From an uncultured Collinsella sp. (lineage in GTDB: Bacteria > Actinomycetota > Coriobacteriia > Coriobacteriales > Coriobacteriaceae): a DNA stretch of 21,913 bases. The translations under genes were made by a program, and so were the position numbers. The DNA is taken from assembly GCA_900540995.1 (NCBI GenBank), contig UQHO01000037.1, positions 1-21,913 on the forward strand, written 5' to 3'. This document shows, one piece after another, positions 8,328 to 16,248 of this stretch (position 1 is the stretch's first letter; each line of letters starts with the position of its first letter). Under the pieces are notes generated by a model that was given only the letters and a program-made list of their open reading frames with translations, searched no databases and was not told the DNA's origin.

Positions 8328-8364
8328 GCAGCTAATTTGGGACGGGCCTTTTTGACTACCCTGG
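8328..8364. repeat. recurrent intergenic motif (AATTTgGGAcGGGgC core)
   Basis: The segment runs from GCAGCTAA to TTGACTACCCTGG. The core resembles 9608-9628 on the plus strand and 10031-10063 on the minus strand. The 13-bp right end TTGACTACCCTGG is present in inverted form at 9597-9609, where its complement contributes the -35 box of the peptidase promoter. Function unknown; see findings. Confidence 0.5.
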
Positions 8365-8374
8365 TCCCCTTGGC

Positions 8375-8441
8375 AGTTGCGGTGAAATAGGGACTATTTT
8401 ATGGGCTAGAAGCCTTAAGCAGTCCGTATTTCACCGCAACT
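8375..8441. repeat. 67-bp palindromic intergenic element, copy 2
   Basis: The left arm at 8375-8395 and right arm at 8421-8441 match in 20 of 21 positions. The outer arm AGTTGCGGTGAAATA is identical to copy 1, while the loop differs. A GGCT-AGA-AGCC mini-stem sits in the centre. It lies between the convergent surface gene and the peptidase gene. Confidence 0.85.
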
Positions 8442-8465
8442 TAGTTTGGGGACTTGGGGATGAGG

Positions 8466-9554
8466 TTAGCCTAAGCGGACTGGATCGTGGGGGTAGACGT
8501 TGAGAATCTCGACGCCGGACTCGGTAACTAGGGCCAAGTCCTCGATGCGGACGCCAGTGCGGCCGGGGAGGTAGATGCCCGGCTCGATGGAGAAGGTCAT
8601 GCCCGGCTCGACAACCTGCTCGTTGACGAGCGAGACGTCTCCCGGCTCGTGGTCCTGCAGGCCGATCGAGTGTCCCAGGCGGTGCGTAAAGTACTGCCCA
8701 TAGCCCGCGTCCTCAATCACGTCGCGCGCGGCGCGGTCCAGGTCGCACATGCGCACGCCCGGGGCGATGAGCGCCTCGGCGGCCTCGTTGGCGCGGCGCA
8801 CGATGTCGTAGATATGTGCCGTCTCCTCGTCCGTCTCGCCCCAAAAGAACGTGCGTGTCATGTCCGAGCAGTAGTTGCGGCGACGTCCGCCAATGTCGAA
8901 CAGCACCACGTCGCCGCGCTTGAGCACAGTGTCGTCGGGTTCGTGATGCGGATCGCCGGCGTTGGCGCCAAAGCTCACGATCGGCGGAAAGCTAAAGCCC
9001 TCACAGCCGTGATTGCGGTACAGGCCGAGCATCTGGTCGGCGATTTCGCGCTCCGTCACGCCTTCGTGGACGAGTTTGATGGCATCAGCCATCACGGCGT
9101 CGTTGGCGGCGGAGGACACGCGCATGAGCTCCTGCTCAGTGGCATCCTTGTGGGTGCGCGCGGCGGTGACGGCAAAGTCACCCAGGAAAAACTCGCTTGC
9201 GGCGTGGCGCTCCATGAGCGGCATCAAAAAGCCGGAGCGCATAACGGTATCGATGCCGAGGGGCTTGGCAGGATTGACCTCGCGTGCGATGGCGTCGGTC
9301 ACGACGTCGGTATCGGTGTGATAGGCGACGCGGGCATTATCATACTCGGGCAGCTGATGCAGCGCGTTGACCAGAATCACCGGCTCGGCTCCGCGTGCGA
9401 GCAGTACGCCGCAAAAACGCTCGAACATATCGGCATAAAAGCCGGTCAGGTAATAGATCGACCATGGGTCGTTTACGAGCAGCTGTGCGCCGGGGTGCTG
9501 AGCCTCGAGCGCATCGAGCACGCGCGCCACACGCTGGTCATCGACATGTGCCAT
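8466..9554 (-). CDS. M24-family Xaa-Pro peptidase
   Basis: This is a metallopeptidase of the creatinase/prolidase fold, expected to cleave Xaa-Pro bonds of peptides in the cytosol. It has 362 residues, usual for the short PepP/PepQ-like members. The N-terminal creatinase domain spans about residues 1-130 and the pita-bread catalytic domain follows. All five metal ligands are visible: Asp220 (FDIGG), Asp231 (CSDMTRTF), His295 (HRLGHSIGL), Glu324 (FSIEPGIY) and Glu338 (VRIED). The start is ATG 9554, preceded on the minus strand by AAAGGAT at good spacing and a well-formed promoter. It is monocistronic. Aminopeptidase P versus prolidase cannot be decided from sequence alone. Confidence 0.9.
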   Translation of the reverse strand: MAHVDDQRVARVLDALEAQHPGAQLLVNDPWSIYYLTGFYADMFERFCGVLLARGAEPVILVNALHQLPEYDNARVAYHTDTDVVTDAIAREVNPAKPLGIDTVMRSGFLMPLMERHAASEFFLGDFAVTAARTHKDATEQELMRVSSAANDAVMADAIKLVHEGVTEREIADQMLGLYRNHGCEGFSFPPIVSFGANAGDPHHEPDDTVLKRGDVVLFDIGGRRRNYCSDMTRTFFWGETDEETAHIYDIVRRANEAAEALIAPGVRMCDLDRAARDVIEDAGYGQYFTHRLGHSIGLQDHEPGDVSLVNEQVVEPGMTFSIEPGIYLPGRTGVRIEDLALVTESGVEILNVYPHDPVRLG

Positions 9555-9581
9555 GAATCATCCTTTCGCTAGGGTGCCACC

Positions 9582-9609
9582 ATAGTATCCCCAATGCCAG
9601 GGTAGTCAA
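9582..9609 (-). promoter_or_regulatory. promoter of the Xaa-Pro peptidase gene
   Basis: On the minus strand TTGACT (complement of 9604-9609) and TACTAT (complement of 9582-9587) are separated by 16 bp, both close to sigma-70-type consensus. The -10 lies about 28 bp before the start codon. Confidence 0.7.
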
Positions 9610-9736
9610 TTTACGACGGGGCTGTTTTAGCTGCGCCAAACATGCGGAATGATCTTTCTGGGACGGGGATTAAATAATCATTTGGGCGAACGTTCGGGCA
9701 AAAGGAGTCATGAGAGGCCCCTCCCAAATGGGCTGG

Positions 9737-9896
9737 TTTCAAAAGTATGGCGGATTACGGGGCTGGACCTGTATTACTTGACCATAGGTAAAATCGCGAA
9801 ATTAAAACCGCAGGTAGAAGGCTTATCAAAAATTGAAAATTGCCGGTATGGATGGGGGTCTCCGAATCAGCCCCGTAATCCGGCATAGTTTTGAAA
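9737..9896. repeat. 160-bp element with 29-bp terminal inverted repeats (MITE-like)
   Basis: The left end 9737-9765 and right end 9868-9896 match in 27 of 29 positions as inverted repeats (TTTCAAAAgTATGgCGGATT type). The interior of about 100 bp is AT-richer than its surroundings and has no gene. The size and arms fit a miniature inverted-repeat element or a large palindromic intergenic repeat. No obvious target-site duplication is visible at the edges. Confidence 0.65.
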
Positions 9897-9938
9897 TGGC
9901 ACTAAAGTAGGCACAGGCTAAATACCGATTCCAAGGAT

Positions 9939-10005
9939 AGTTGCGGTGGAATAGTTCCTGGATGCCGGGGTTTTGGCGGAAATCGGGAACTATTTCACCG
10001 CAATT
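9939..10005. repeat. 67-bp palindromic intergenic element, copy 3
   Basis: The left arm at 9939-9959 and right arm at 9985-10005 match except at about three positions. The outer AGTTGCGGTGgAATA is shared with the other copies, but the inner arm is AGTTCC/GGAACT instead of GGACT/AGTCC, so pairing is kept while sequence changes. A central GCC/GGC stem is again present. Confidence 0.8.
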
Positions 10006-10030
10006 GAGGAGGGGTGGGGTGGATGGCGTG

Positions 10031-10063
10031 GTAGCTAAAAGAGCCCCATCCTAAATTAGCTGC
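10031..10063 (-). repeat. recurrent intergenic motif next to the flavoenzyme operon 3' end
   Basis: On the minus strand the sequence runs GCAGCTAATTTAGGATGGGG then CTCTTTTAGCTAC, directly after the DUF1667 stop. AGCTAA and TTAGCT can pair across it, and a TTTT lies within, so it may act as a weak terminator for the operon. The same core occurs at 8328-8364 and 9597-9634. Confidence 0.4.
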
Positions 10064-10462
10064 TTAGGCTGGGTCGATGTCCATGCTGGCGATTAGGTTG
10101 ATGTTGGTGTCTAGGAGGTTCTCCAGCACGATGTCGCCCATGCGGATGGGGGCGTTGAGGACTAGGCCTCGGATGAGGTTCATGGCTTGGGCGTGGAGTG
10201 CCAGCGGGATGGCCTCAGCCGTGCGCACAGGCAGCAGCGTCTCGTCGCCGCCGGAGACGGCCACGGTCGTCGTGAGCACGCGCGTGGGACAGGTGAGCTC
10301 CTGATGTGCGAACTTATCGCCGCGCGGGCAGTTGTTGCCGGTTACGGAGCGCACTTCCACCACGGCGCCATTGGCGTCGCGCTCCACCTCTACGGTCAGA
10401 AGGCACTCGGATGGGCAGGTCGTGCAGTTGAACTGCAGCGTTTCGCTCACGTTATCGCTCAT
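10064..10462 (-). CDS. DUF1667 family cysteine-rich protein, flavoenzyme operon partner
   Basis: This 132-residue soluble protein has Cys13, Cys16, Cys20, Cys45 and Cys58 in the pattern CTTCPSEC, NNCPRG, CPTR, which suggests a metal or Fe-S site. DUF1667 proteins are regularly encoded next to GlpA-like and NAD(P)/FAD oxidoreductases, as here. They are thought to form part of an electron-transfer dehydrogenase complex, though the biochemical role is not firmly established. It starts 3 bp after the upstream stop, and its Shine-Dalgarno GAGGAGG lies inside the end of that gene, so it is translationally coupled as the last gene of the operon. Confidence 0.88.
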   Translation of the reverse strand: MSDNVSETLQFNCTTCPSECLLTVEVERDANGAVVEVRSVTGNNCPRGDKFAHQELTCPTRVLTTTVAVSGGDETLLPVRTAEAIPLALHAQAMNLIRGLVLNAPIRMGDIVLENLLDTNINLIASMDIDPA

Positions 10463-10465
10463 AGT

Positions 10466-11857
10466 TTATGCCTCCTCGACGGGATCGACGGATAGGACAA
10501 TCTCGCTGGCACCCAGGTCGAGCGCTTGTTGGATGACCTTTGCCGGCAGTGGGAAGCTTTCCATAACGCTCGGCTTAAACGCGCGGACCTTGCCGGCGAA
10601 CAGTTCCTCGCCGTTTGCCAAGATCCTCACGCGGGCGGCATCGACTGGTCGGCGCACGCGGAAGTTCAGCTTGGTGAGCGCCACGGCCGTAATGCGTCCT
10701 GGCAGCGCGTAGCCCGCGATGCCGGCGGGGGAGACCGTGAACTCGCAGCCTGTGCCCGCAGCGCACGCCTCGGCGCCGCCCAACGCCCACGCCGCCGCTG
10801 CCACACCGGCGCGCTCGGACTCGGTCGTCACATTGTCGGCCAGGTCGTGCACGTGCAGCACGTTTCCGCAGGCAAAGATGCCCGGCACGCCCGTCTGCAG
10901 GCTCTGATCAACCACGGCGCCGCGCGTGCGCGGGTCAAGCTCTACGCCCGCGGCAACCGAAAGCTCGTTCTCGGGAATCAATCCCACCGAAAGCAGCAGT
11001 GTGTCGCACGGAACAATGCGCTCGGTCCCCGGAATGGGCGCCAGGTGCTCGTCGACCTGGCTTACCTCGACGGCTTCCACGCGGTCGTGCCCAATCACGC
11101 GCGTGACCGTGGTGGACAGATGTAGCGGAATGCCAAAATCGTCCAGGCAGTTCTTGACGTTGCGGCGCAGGCCGTTGGCGTACGGCATGAGCTCGTACAC
11201 GCCCTCGACGGAAATCCCCTCGAGCGTGCAGCGACGTGCCATGATCAGCCCGATGTCGCCCGAGCCCAAGATGACAGCGCGCGAGCCGGGCTTGAGGTTC
11301 TCGATATTGATGTATCGCTGCGCCAGGCCCGCCGTAAACACGCCGGCGGGTCGGCTGCCGGGGATCTTGATCTCGCTGCGGGTGCGCTCACGGCAACCCA
11401 TGGCAAGGACGATCGCGCGCCCGGTGAGCTGCAGCATGCCGGCAGGGCTCATGAGCGTGACGGTATGGACTGTGGCGGTTCCCGCGGCCTCGCCCGTGCT
11501 CAGGTCGCCTGCGCTCGCGCTCTCGCCTGAATCAATCCCAAGCACCATGCTGTTCAGGAACAGCGCAATGTCGGTCGCGCGCACCTGGTCGATAAAGCGC
11601 TGCGCGTACTCGGGACCGGTGAGTTCCTGTTTAAAGTGCGACAGGCCAAAGCCGGGGTGGATGCACTGGCGGAGGATTCCGCCCAGGTGCTGCTCGCGCT
11701 CCACGATGGCCACGTGGGCGCCGGCACTATGTGCGGCAAGCGCAGCCGCCATGCCAGCGGGTCCGCCGCCGATGACGACCACGTCGAAGGCCTGCGTCGA
11801 CACCGACGCTACAGCTCCGGCCTCCGCGCGTCCGTCGCGCATATCAAACGTCGCCAT
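10466..11857 (-). CDS. NAD(P)/FAD-dependent oxidoreductase of a GlpA-like complex
   Basis: This 463-residue pyridine-nucleotide-disulfide-oxidoreductase-type flavoprotein has an N-terminal FAD-binding GGGPAG at residues 30-35. MGCRER at 153-158 and a second dinucleotide motif GSGDIG at 198-203 (NAD(P) site) follow. FACGNVLHVHDLADN is the FAD-contacting C-terminal motif. No CxxC redox pair is seen, so it is not a disulfide reductase; Cys65 (LRQC) is a conserved feature of this subgroup. It sits 1 bp after the GlpA-like gene and 3 bp before the DUF1667 gene. The trio resembles glycerol-3-phosphate or 2-hydroxyacid/amine dehydrogenase complexes. The true electron donor cannot be read from sequence. 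Confidence 0.88.
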   Translation of the reverse strand: MATFDMRDGRAEAGAVASVSTQAFDVVVIGGGPAGMAAALAAHSAGAHVAIVEREQHLGGILRQCIHPGFGLSHFKQELTGPEYAQRFIDQVRATDIALFLNSMVLGIDSGESASAGDLSTGEAAGTATVHTVTLMSPAGMLQLTGRAIVLAMGCRERTRSEIKIPGSRPAGVFTAGLAQRYINIENLKPGSRAVILGSGDIGLIMARRCTLEGISVEGVYELMPYANGLRRNVKNCLDDFGIPLHLSTTVTRVIGHDRVEAVEVSQVDEHLAPIPGTERIVPCDTLLLSVGLIPENELSVAAGVELDPRTRGAVVDQSLQTGVPGIFACGNVLHVHDLADNVTTESERAGVAAAAWALGGAEACAAGTGCEFTVSPAGIAGYALPGRITAVALTKLNFRVRRPVDAARVRILANGEELFAGKVRAFKPSVMESFPLPAKVIQQALDLGASEIVLSVDPVEEA

Positions 11858-11858
11858 C

Positions 11859-13313
11859 CTAGCGCACCCCCTTTAGCGGTCCCTCAACCAACCAAGATCC
11901 GGTATCCTCCAACAGCACCTCGCTGGGGTCGCAGCCCAGCTCTCGGGCAAGAATCGCCACCACGCGGCTCTGGCAAAAACCACTCTGGCATCGACCCATG
12001 CCGGCGCGGCAGCGGCGCTTGACGCCCTCGACCGAGACCGCGCCCGGCTGGCGTCGGATCGCGGCCACGATCTCGGCCTCGGGTACTGTCTCGCAGCGGC
12101 AGACAATCTGACCCCACGCGGGATTGGACTCAATGAGCTCCTCCTTGTGCGCCAACGGTGCGCGGTCAAAGTCGTCCGGCGCGCGGCGAATTGGGTTCCA
12201 GTCTGCCCGCTCGTGCAGCTCCACGCCCGCCTCACGCATCACAAGCTCCATACGCTCGGCAATGGCCGGCGCGCTCGCCACACCCGGCGACTGAATGCCC
12301 GCCGCCTGGAAAAGCCCCGGCACCACGGCCGACTGTCCAATAAAGAAGTCGTTCGTTCCCTGAATGACCGGACGCCCGCCGGCAAATGCGCGCACCACGC
12401 GGCGCGTATCCAGATCGGGCACCAGCTTGCGCGCACCGGTCAGCAGCGCGTTCACATCGCTCGCATAGGTCTGCGTGTCGCCCGGCTCGCGCATGGCAGC
12501 CGTTGCGGTGATCACGGTGTTGCCGTGCACGGTGCCCGTGACGATAACGCCCTTGGAAACCGGCGTGGGAACGGGGTAGAGCGGCATGAGCGCGCTCGGC
12601 TCCTTGTCCAGCACCACGATGTTGCCCTGGCGCCAGACCATCTGGAACTCCTCGGCGCCCGCCATATGCGAGATGTCGGCGGCGCCGTTGCCCGCGGCGT
12701 TGATCAGGTAGCGGCAGCGCACATTGCCAGCGGGGGTCGCCAGCGTAAAGCGCGCGTCGTCGCCCGAGCCCGCGACTTCAATCGCTTCCACCGCCGCGGA
12801 TCGCATAAACGTCACGCCGTTGGCAACCGCGTTCTCCAGCGCAGCAATGGCTACTTCAAACGGGTCAACGTAACCGGTCGAAGGGCACCACAGCGCGCAC
12901 GTGGCCTGGGCACTCGCACGCGGTTCCAGCTCGTGGATGCTGTCGGGGTCGATAATCGACAACTCGGGCACGCCGTTGGCAAGGCCATTGCTGCGCAACT
13001 GCTCCAGTTGTGCACGGTCCTCATCGTTAAAGCCCAACACCATCGACCCGGTGCGGCAGAACAGAAAGCCCAGCTCCTGCGCCCACGTACCGTACAGCTC
13101 GCAGCCACGGGCGTTGACCTGCGACTTTACCGTGCCCGGCGCCGGATCGTAGCCGGCGTGCACCAGGCCGCCGTTGGCCTTCGACGCGCCCAGTGCAATA
13201 TCGTTAGCCGCCTCGACCACGCAAATGGAAAGGTCAAATCGCGCGAGCTGCCGCGCGATGGCGCATCCGGTGATGCCCGCGCCCACAATTGCGATATCAA
13301 ACGTTTCTGTCAC
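11859..13313 (-). CDS. GlpA-like FAD-dependent oxidoreductase with BFD-type [2Fe-2S] domain
   Basis: This 484-residue enzyme has a DAO-family flavin domain (GAGITG at residues 11-16, GGLVHAGYD near 48-56) that oxidises a hydroxy- or amino-acid-like substrate. Family members include anaerobic glycerol-3-phosphate dehydrogenase GlpA and L-2-hydroxyglutarate oxidase LhgO. The C-terminal BFD-like domain carries Cys405 and Cys407 (CRCE) and Cys442 and Cys447 (CQSGFC), which bind [2Fe-2S] in GlpA and in opine or cyanide dehydrogenases. It starts at GTG 13313, with GGGAGG four bases upstream. It is the first gene of a three-gene operon with a NAD(P)/FAD oxidoreductase and a DUF1667 protein. No glycerol kinase or facilitator lies nearby, so a glp symbol is not justified. 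Confidence 0.88.
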   Translation of the reverse strand: MTETFDIAIVGAGITGCAIARQLARFDLSICVVEAANDIALGASKANGGLVHAGYDPAPGTVKSQVNARGCELYGTWAQELGFLFCRTGSMVLGFNDEDRAQLEQLRSNGLANGVPELSIIDPDSIHELEPRASAQATCALWCPSTGYVDPFEVAIAALENAVANGVTFMRSAAVEAIEVAGSGDDARFTLATPAGNVRCRYLINAAGNGAADISHMAGAEEFQMVWRQGNIVVLDKEPSALMPLYPVPTPVSKGVIVTGTVHGNTVITATAAMREPGDTQTYASDVNALLTGARKLVPDLDTRRVVRAFAGGRPVIQGTNDFFIGQSAVVPGLFQAAGIQSPGVASAPAIAERMELVMREAGVELHERADWNPIRRAPDDFDRAPLAHKEELIESNPAWGQIVCRCETVPEAEIVAAIRRQPGAVSVEGVKRRCRAGMGRCQSGFCQSRVVAILARELGCDPSEVLLEDTGSWLVEGPLKGVR

Positions 13314-13330
13314 AGTGCCTCCCAGACGAG

Positions 13331-13345
13331 TTGACAGGCCGTCAA
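13331..13345. promoter_or_regulatory. possible operator upstream of the flavoenzyme operon
   Basis: TTGAC and GTCAA form a 5-bp-arm inverted repeat with a 5-bp spacer, 17 bp before the GTG start of the GlpA-like gene. Its position fits a repressor site. Arms this short occur by chance, so the call is weak. Confidence 0.25.
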
Positions 13346-13483
13346 TACGACTATCCTACGGTCCGCACACCCCCAGTGCGGCGGCAATGCGGCGAACAGC
13401 CTCGCAACACCCGCCAACGGCAGGCGAGGGGAGACCCAGCAATGTCGACAACCTCGTCTGCCGGCTACCACGTTGAAGTTTTG

Positions 13484-13618
13484 TCTCGATCTGTAACAGT
13501 AAGCTGAGGATTTGGCTTCCAGTTGTTACAGATTGAGATTGAAGTCGGGGAGAGATTCTTCTGTCTCGATCTGTAACAGTAAGAGGGGAAATTTGGTCCC
13601 AGTTGTTACAGATTGAGA
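13484..13618. repeat. two tandem 55-bp palindromes, 80-bp period
   Basis: Unit 1 pairs 13484-13498 (TCTCGATCTGTAACA) with 13524-13538; unit 2 pairs 13564-13578 with 13604-13618. The arms of the two units are identical, each with one G-T type mismatch. Loops differ but each has its own inner stem: AAGC/GCTT in unit 1, GGGA/TCCC in unit 2. Each arm includes CTGTAACAG, a near-palindromic 9-mer, so four such half-sites occur here. The units could be hairpin-type repeats or a protein-binding array. Confidence 0.8.
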
Positions 13619-13718
13619 TGTTTGTGTCCGCGCCAGCCCCGCCCCTAGCCGTGGTCCCATATAAACAAACCCCGTGGTAAACTTGACCGGACTGTTAATA
13701 TTCCGAAAGGTACCCGTA

Positions 13719-14150
13719 ATGTCCAAGTACATCTCCGAGCTCATGTCGCCGCAGCTTATGGGCGTCGTCTATGCCTTCGTTGGCTTTATCATCGCCCTGT
13801 ATGTGCTGTCGGTCGTCTATGTGTTCATCGACGCTCGCCGCCGCGGCGCCAGCGCCTACGTGGCATGGGGCATCATCGCCCTCATCCCGTTTGTGGGCCT
13901 CATTGCCTACCTGGTCCTGCGCCCGCACTCCTACGCGTCCGACCGCGAGGAGCAGGAGCTGGACATGGCCCTGCGCGAGCGCCAGCTTGCCCAGTACGGC
14001 ACCTGCCCCCAGTGCGGCGCGCCCATCGAGAAGGACTTCGTCGTCTGCCCGGTGTGCGATACCCAGGTTCGCAACGTATGCCCCAGCTGTCATCGCCCGC
14101 TCGATGCGCACTGGAAGGTCTGCCCCTACTGCCGAACTCGCATTCAGTAG
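13719..14150 (+). CDS. small membrane protein with two C-terminal zinc ribbons
   Basis: This 143-residue protein has two transmembrane helices (about residues 13-37 and 47-67) flanking a short Arg-rich loop (DARRRGAS). This resembles the N-terminal membrane unit of phospholipase-D-like and related proteins. A charged linker at 74-92 follows, then two zinc ribbons: Cys96, Cys99, Cys110, Cys113 and Cys121, Cys124, Cys135, Cys138. The C-terminal half should be cytoplasmic and bind two Zn ions. The start is ATG 13719, with AAAGG eight bases upstream. It is monocistronic, between the flavoenzyme operon and thrS. Its role is unknown; double zinc ribbons often mediate protein contacts. Confidence 0.85.
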   Translation: MSKYISELMSPQLMGVVYAFVGFIIALYVLSVVYVFIDARRRGASAYVAWGIIALIPFVGLIAYLVLRPHSYASDREEQELDMALRERQLAQYGTCPQCGAPIEKDFVVCPVCDTQVRNVCPSCHRPLDAHWKVCPYCRTRIQ

Positions 14151-14170
14151 CGCATCCATCGCCGGGACGG

Positions 14171-14200
14171 CCGCAAGCCACGGGCACGCCGCAAGCCACG
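14171..14200 (+). repeat. 12-bp direct repeat, 18-bp period
   Basis: CCGCAAGCCACG occurs at 14171-14182 and again at 14189-14200, in the gap before thrS. It is short and has no evident function. Confidence 0.5.
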
Positions 14201-14238
14201 CGCGCTTCACATTCCGTCCCACACGATGAAGCATGCGT

Positions 14239-14276
14239 AAAAAATCGCCCGCCGTGCCATTAAGGTGCGGCGGGCG
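14239..14276 (-). terminator. GC-rich hairpin, terminator-like on the minus strand
   Basis: CGCCCGCCG at 14246-14254 pairs with 14268-14276, and two G-U and two G-C pairs extend the stem around an ATTAA loop. An A-run (14239-14244) precedes it, so on the minus strand the hairpin is followed by a T-run. On the plus strand there is only CTTGTAT, weak for terminating the zinc-ribbon gene. No minus-strand gene needs it here, so it may act mainly as a bidirectional barrier. Confidence 0.6.
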
Positions 14277-14277
14277 C

Positions 14278-14305
14278 TTGTATACCAAGACAACCTGCCT
14301 ATAAT
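14278..14305 (+). promoter_or_regulatory. thrS promoter
   Basis: A perfect -10 box TATAAT is at 14300-14305, with TTGTAT at 14278-14283 as a partial -35 at 16-bp spacing. Transcription would start near 14312, giving a leader of about 64 bases. No T-box features fit in so short a leader. A perfect 9-bp inverted repeat (14306-14314 with 14340-14348) overlaps the start site and could be an operator. Confidence 0.6.
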
Positions 14306-14375
14306 GATGCAAGTCAAAGACGCCGAGCGCATCGCACGCACTTGCATCAGGCATCCGAGAGGAGAAAACATACCC

Positions 14376-16139
<1,764 letters not shown>

Positions 16140-16162
16140 GGCAAGCTTCACAACAATTAACA

Positions 16163-16200
16163 AAGGCGACCGTCCACACAGGGCGGTCGCCTTTTTTCTT
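16163..16200 (+). terminator. thrS: thrS Rho-independent terminator
   Basis: AAGGCGACCG (16163-16172) pairs with CGGTCGCCTT (16184-16193), followed by TTTTTTCTT. It is a classical terminator 24 bp after the thrS stop. Confidence 0.93.
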
Positions 16201-16211
16201 ACCAAAATAAG

Positions 16212-16240
16212 AAAAGCCGCTGGTTGAGCGGCTTTTTTTG
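16212..16240. terminator. second, bidirectional terminator between thrS and the glycan locus
   Basis: AAAAGCCGCT (16212-16221) pairs perfectly with AGCGGCTTTT (16227-16236) around a five-base loop, and more T residues follow. The A-run on its left makes it work on both strands. It would stop leftward transcripts coming from the promoter region of the glycan operon before they enter thrS. Confidence 0.9.
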
Positions 16241-16248
16241 TTGCACAA

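Larger units (their letters stand above)
9555..10063. other. 509-bp non-coding region rich in inverted repeats
   Basis: No convincing gene is present; an open frame at 9649-9888 looks fortuitous because it overlaps both arms of an inverted repeat and has no family resemblance. The stretch holds the peptidase promoter (9582-9609), two copies of a recurrent motif (9597-9634 and 10031-10063), an 8-bp inverted repeat (9679-9686 with 9723-9730) around the palindrome CGAACGTTCG (9687-9696), a 160-bp element (9737-9896) and a 67-bp palindrome (9939-10005). Confidence 0.7.
13314..13718. other. 405-bp divergent intergenic region
   Basis: It separates the minus-strand flavoenzyme operon from the plus-strand zinc-ribbon gene and must hold both promoters, but I see no convincing -35/-10 pair for either. 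It contains the small palindrome TTGACaggccGTCAA (13331-13345) just upstream of the operon start, which could be an operator. It also contains two tandem 55-bp palindromes (13484-13538, 13564-13618). A TATAAA-like sequence lies near 13659, and TTGACC lies at 13683-13688. Confidence 0.6.

Noticed and set aside
9649..9888. 79-residue open frame in the intergenic region after the peptidase promoter.
   Set aside because: It spans both arms of the 160-bp inverted-repeat element and lacks a ribosome binding site or recognisable sequence.
13484..13618. Possible small CRISPR array because two similar units occur at regular spacing.
   Set aside because: Only two units exist, each is itself a palindrome with variable centre, and no cas genes are present.
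14150..14375. T-box leader for thrS.
   Set aside because: The transcribed leader is only about 64 bases and shows no T-box bulge or antiterminator sequence.
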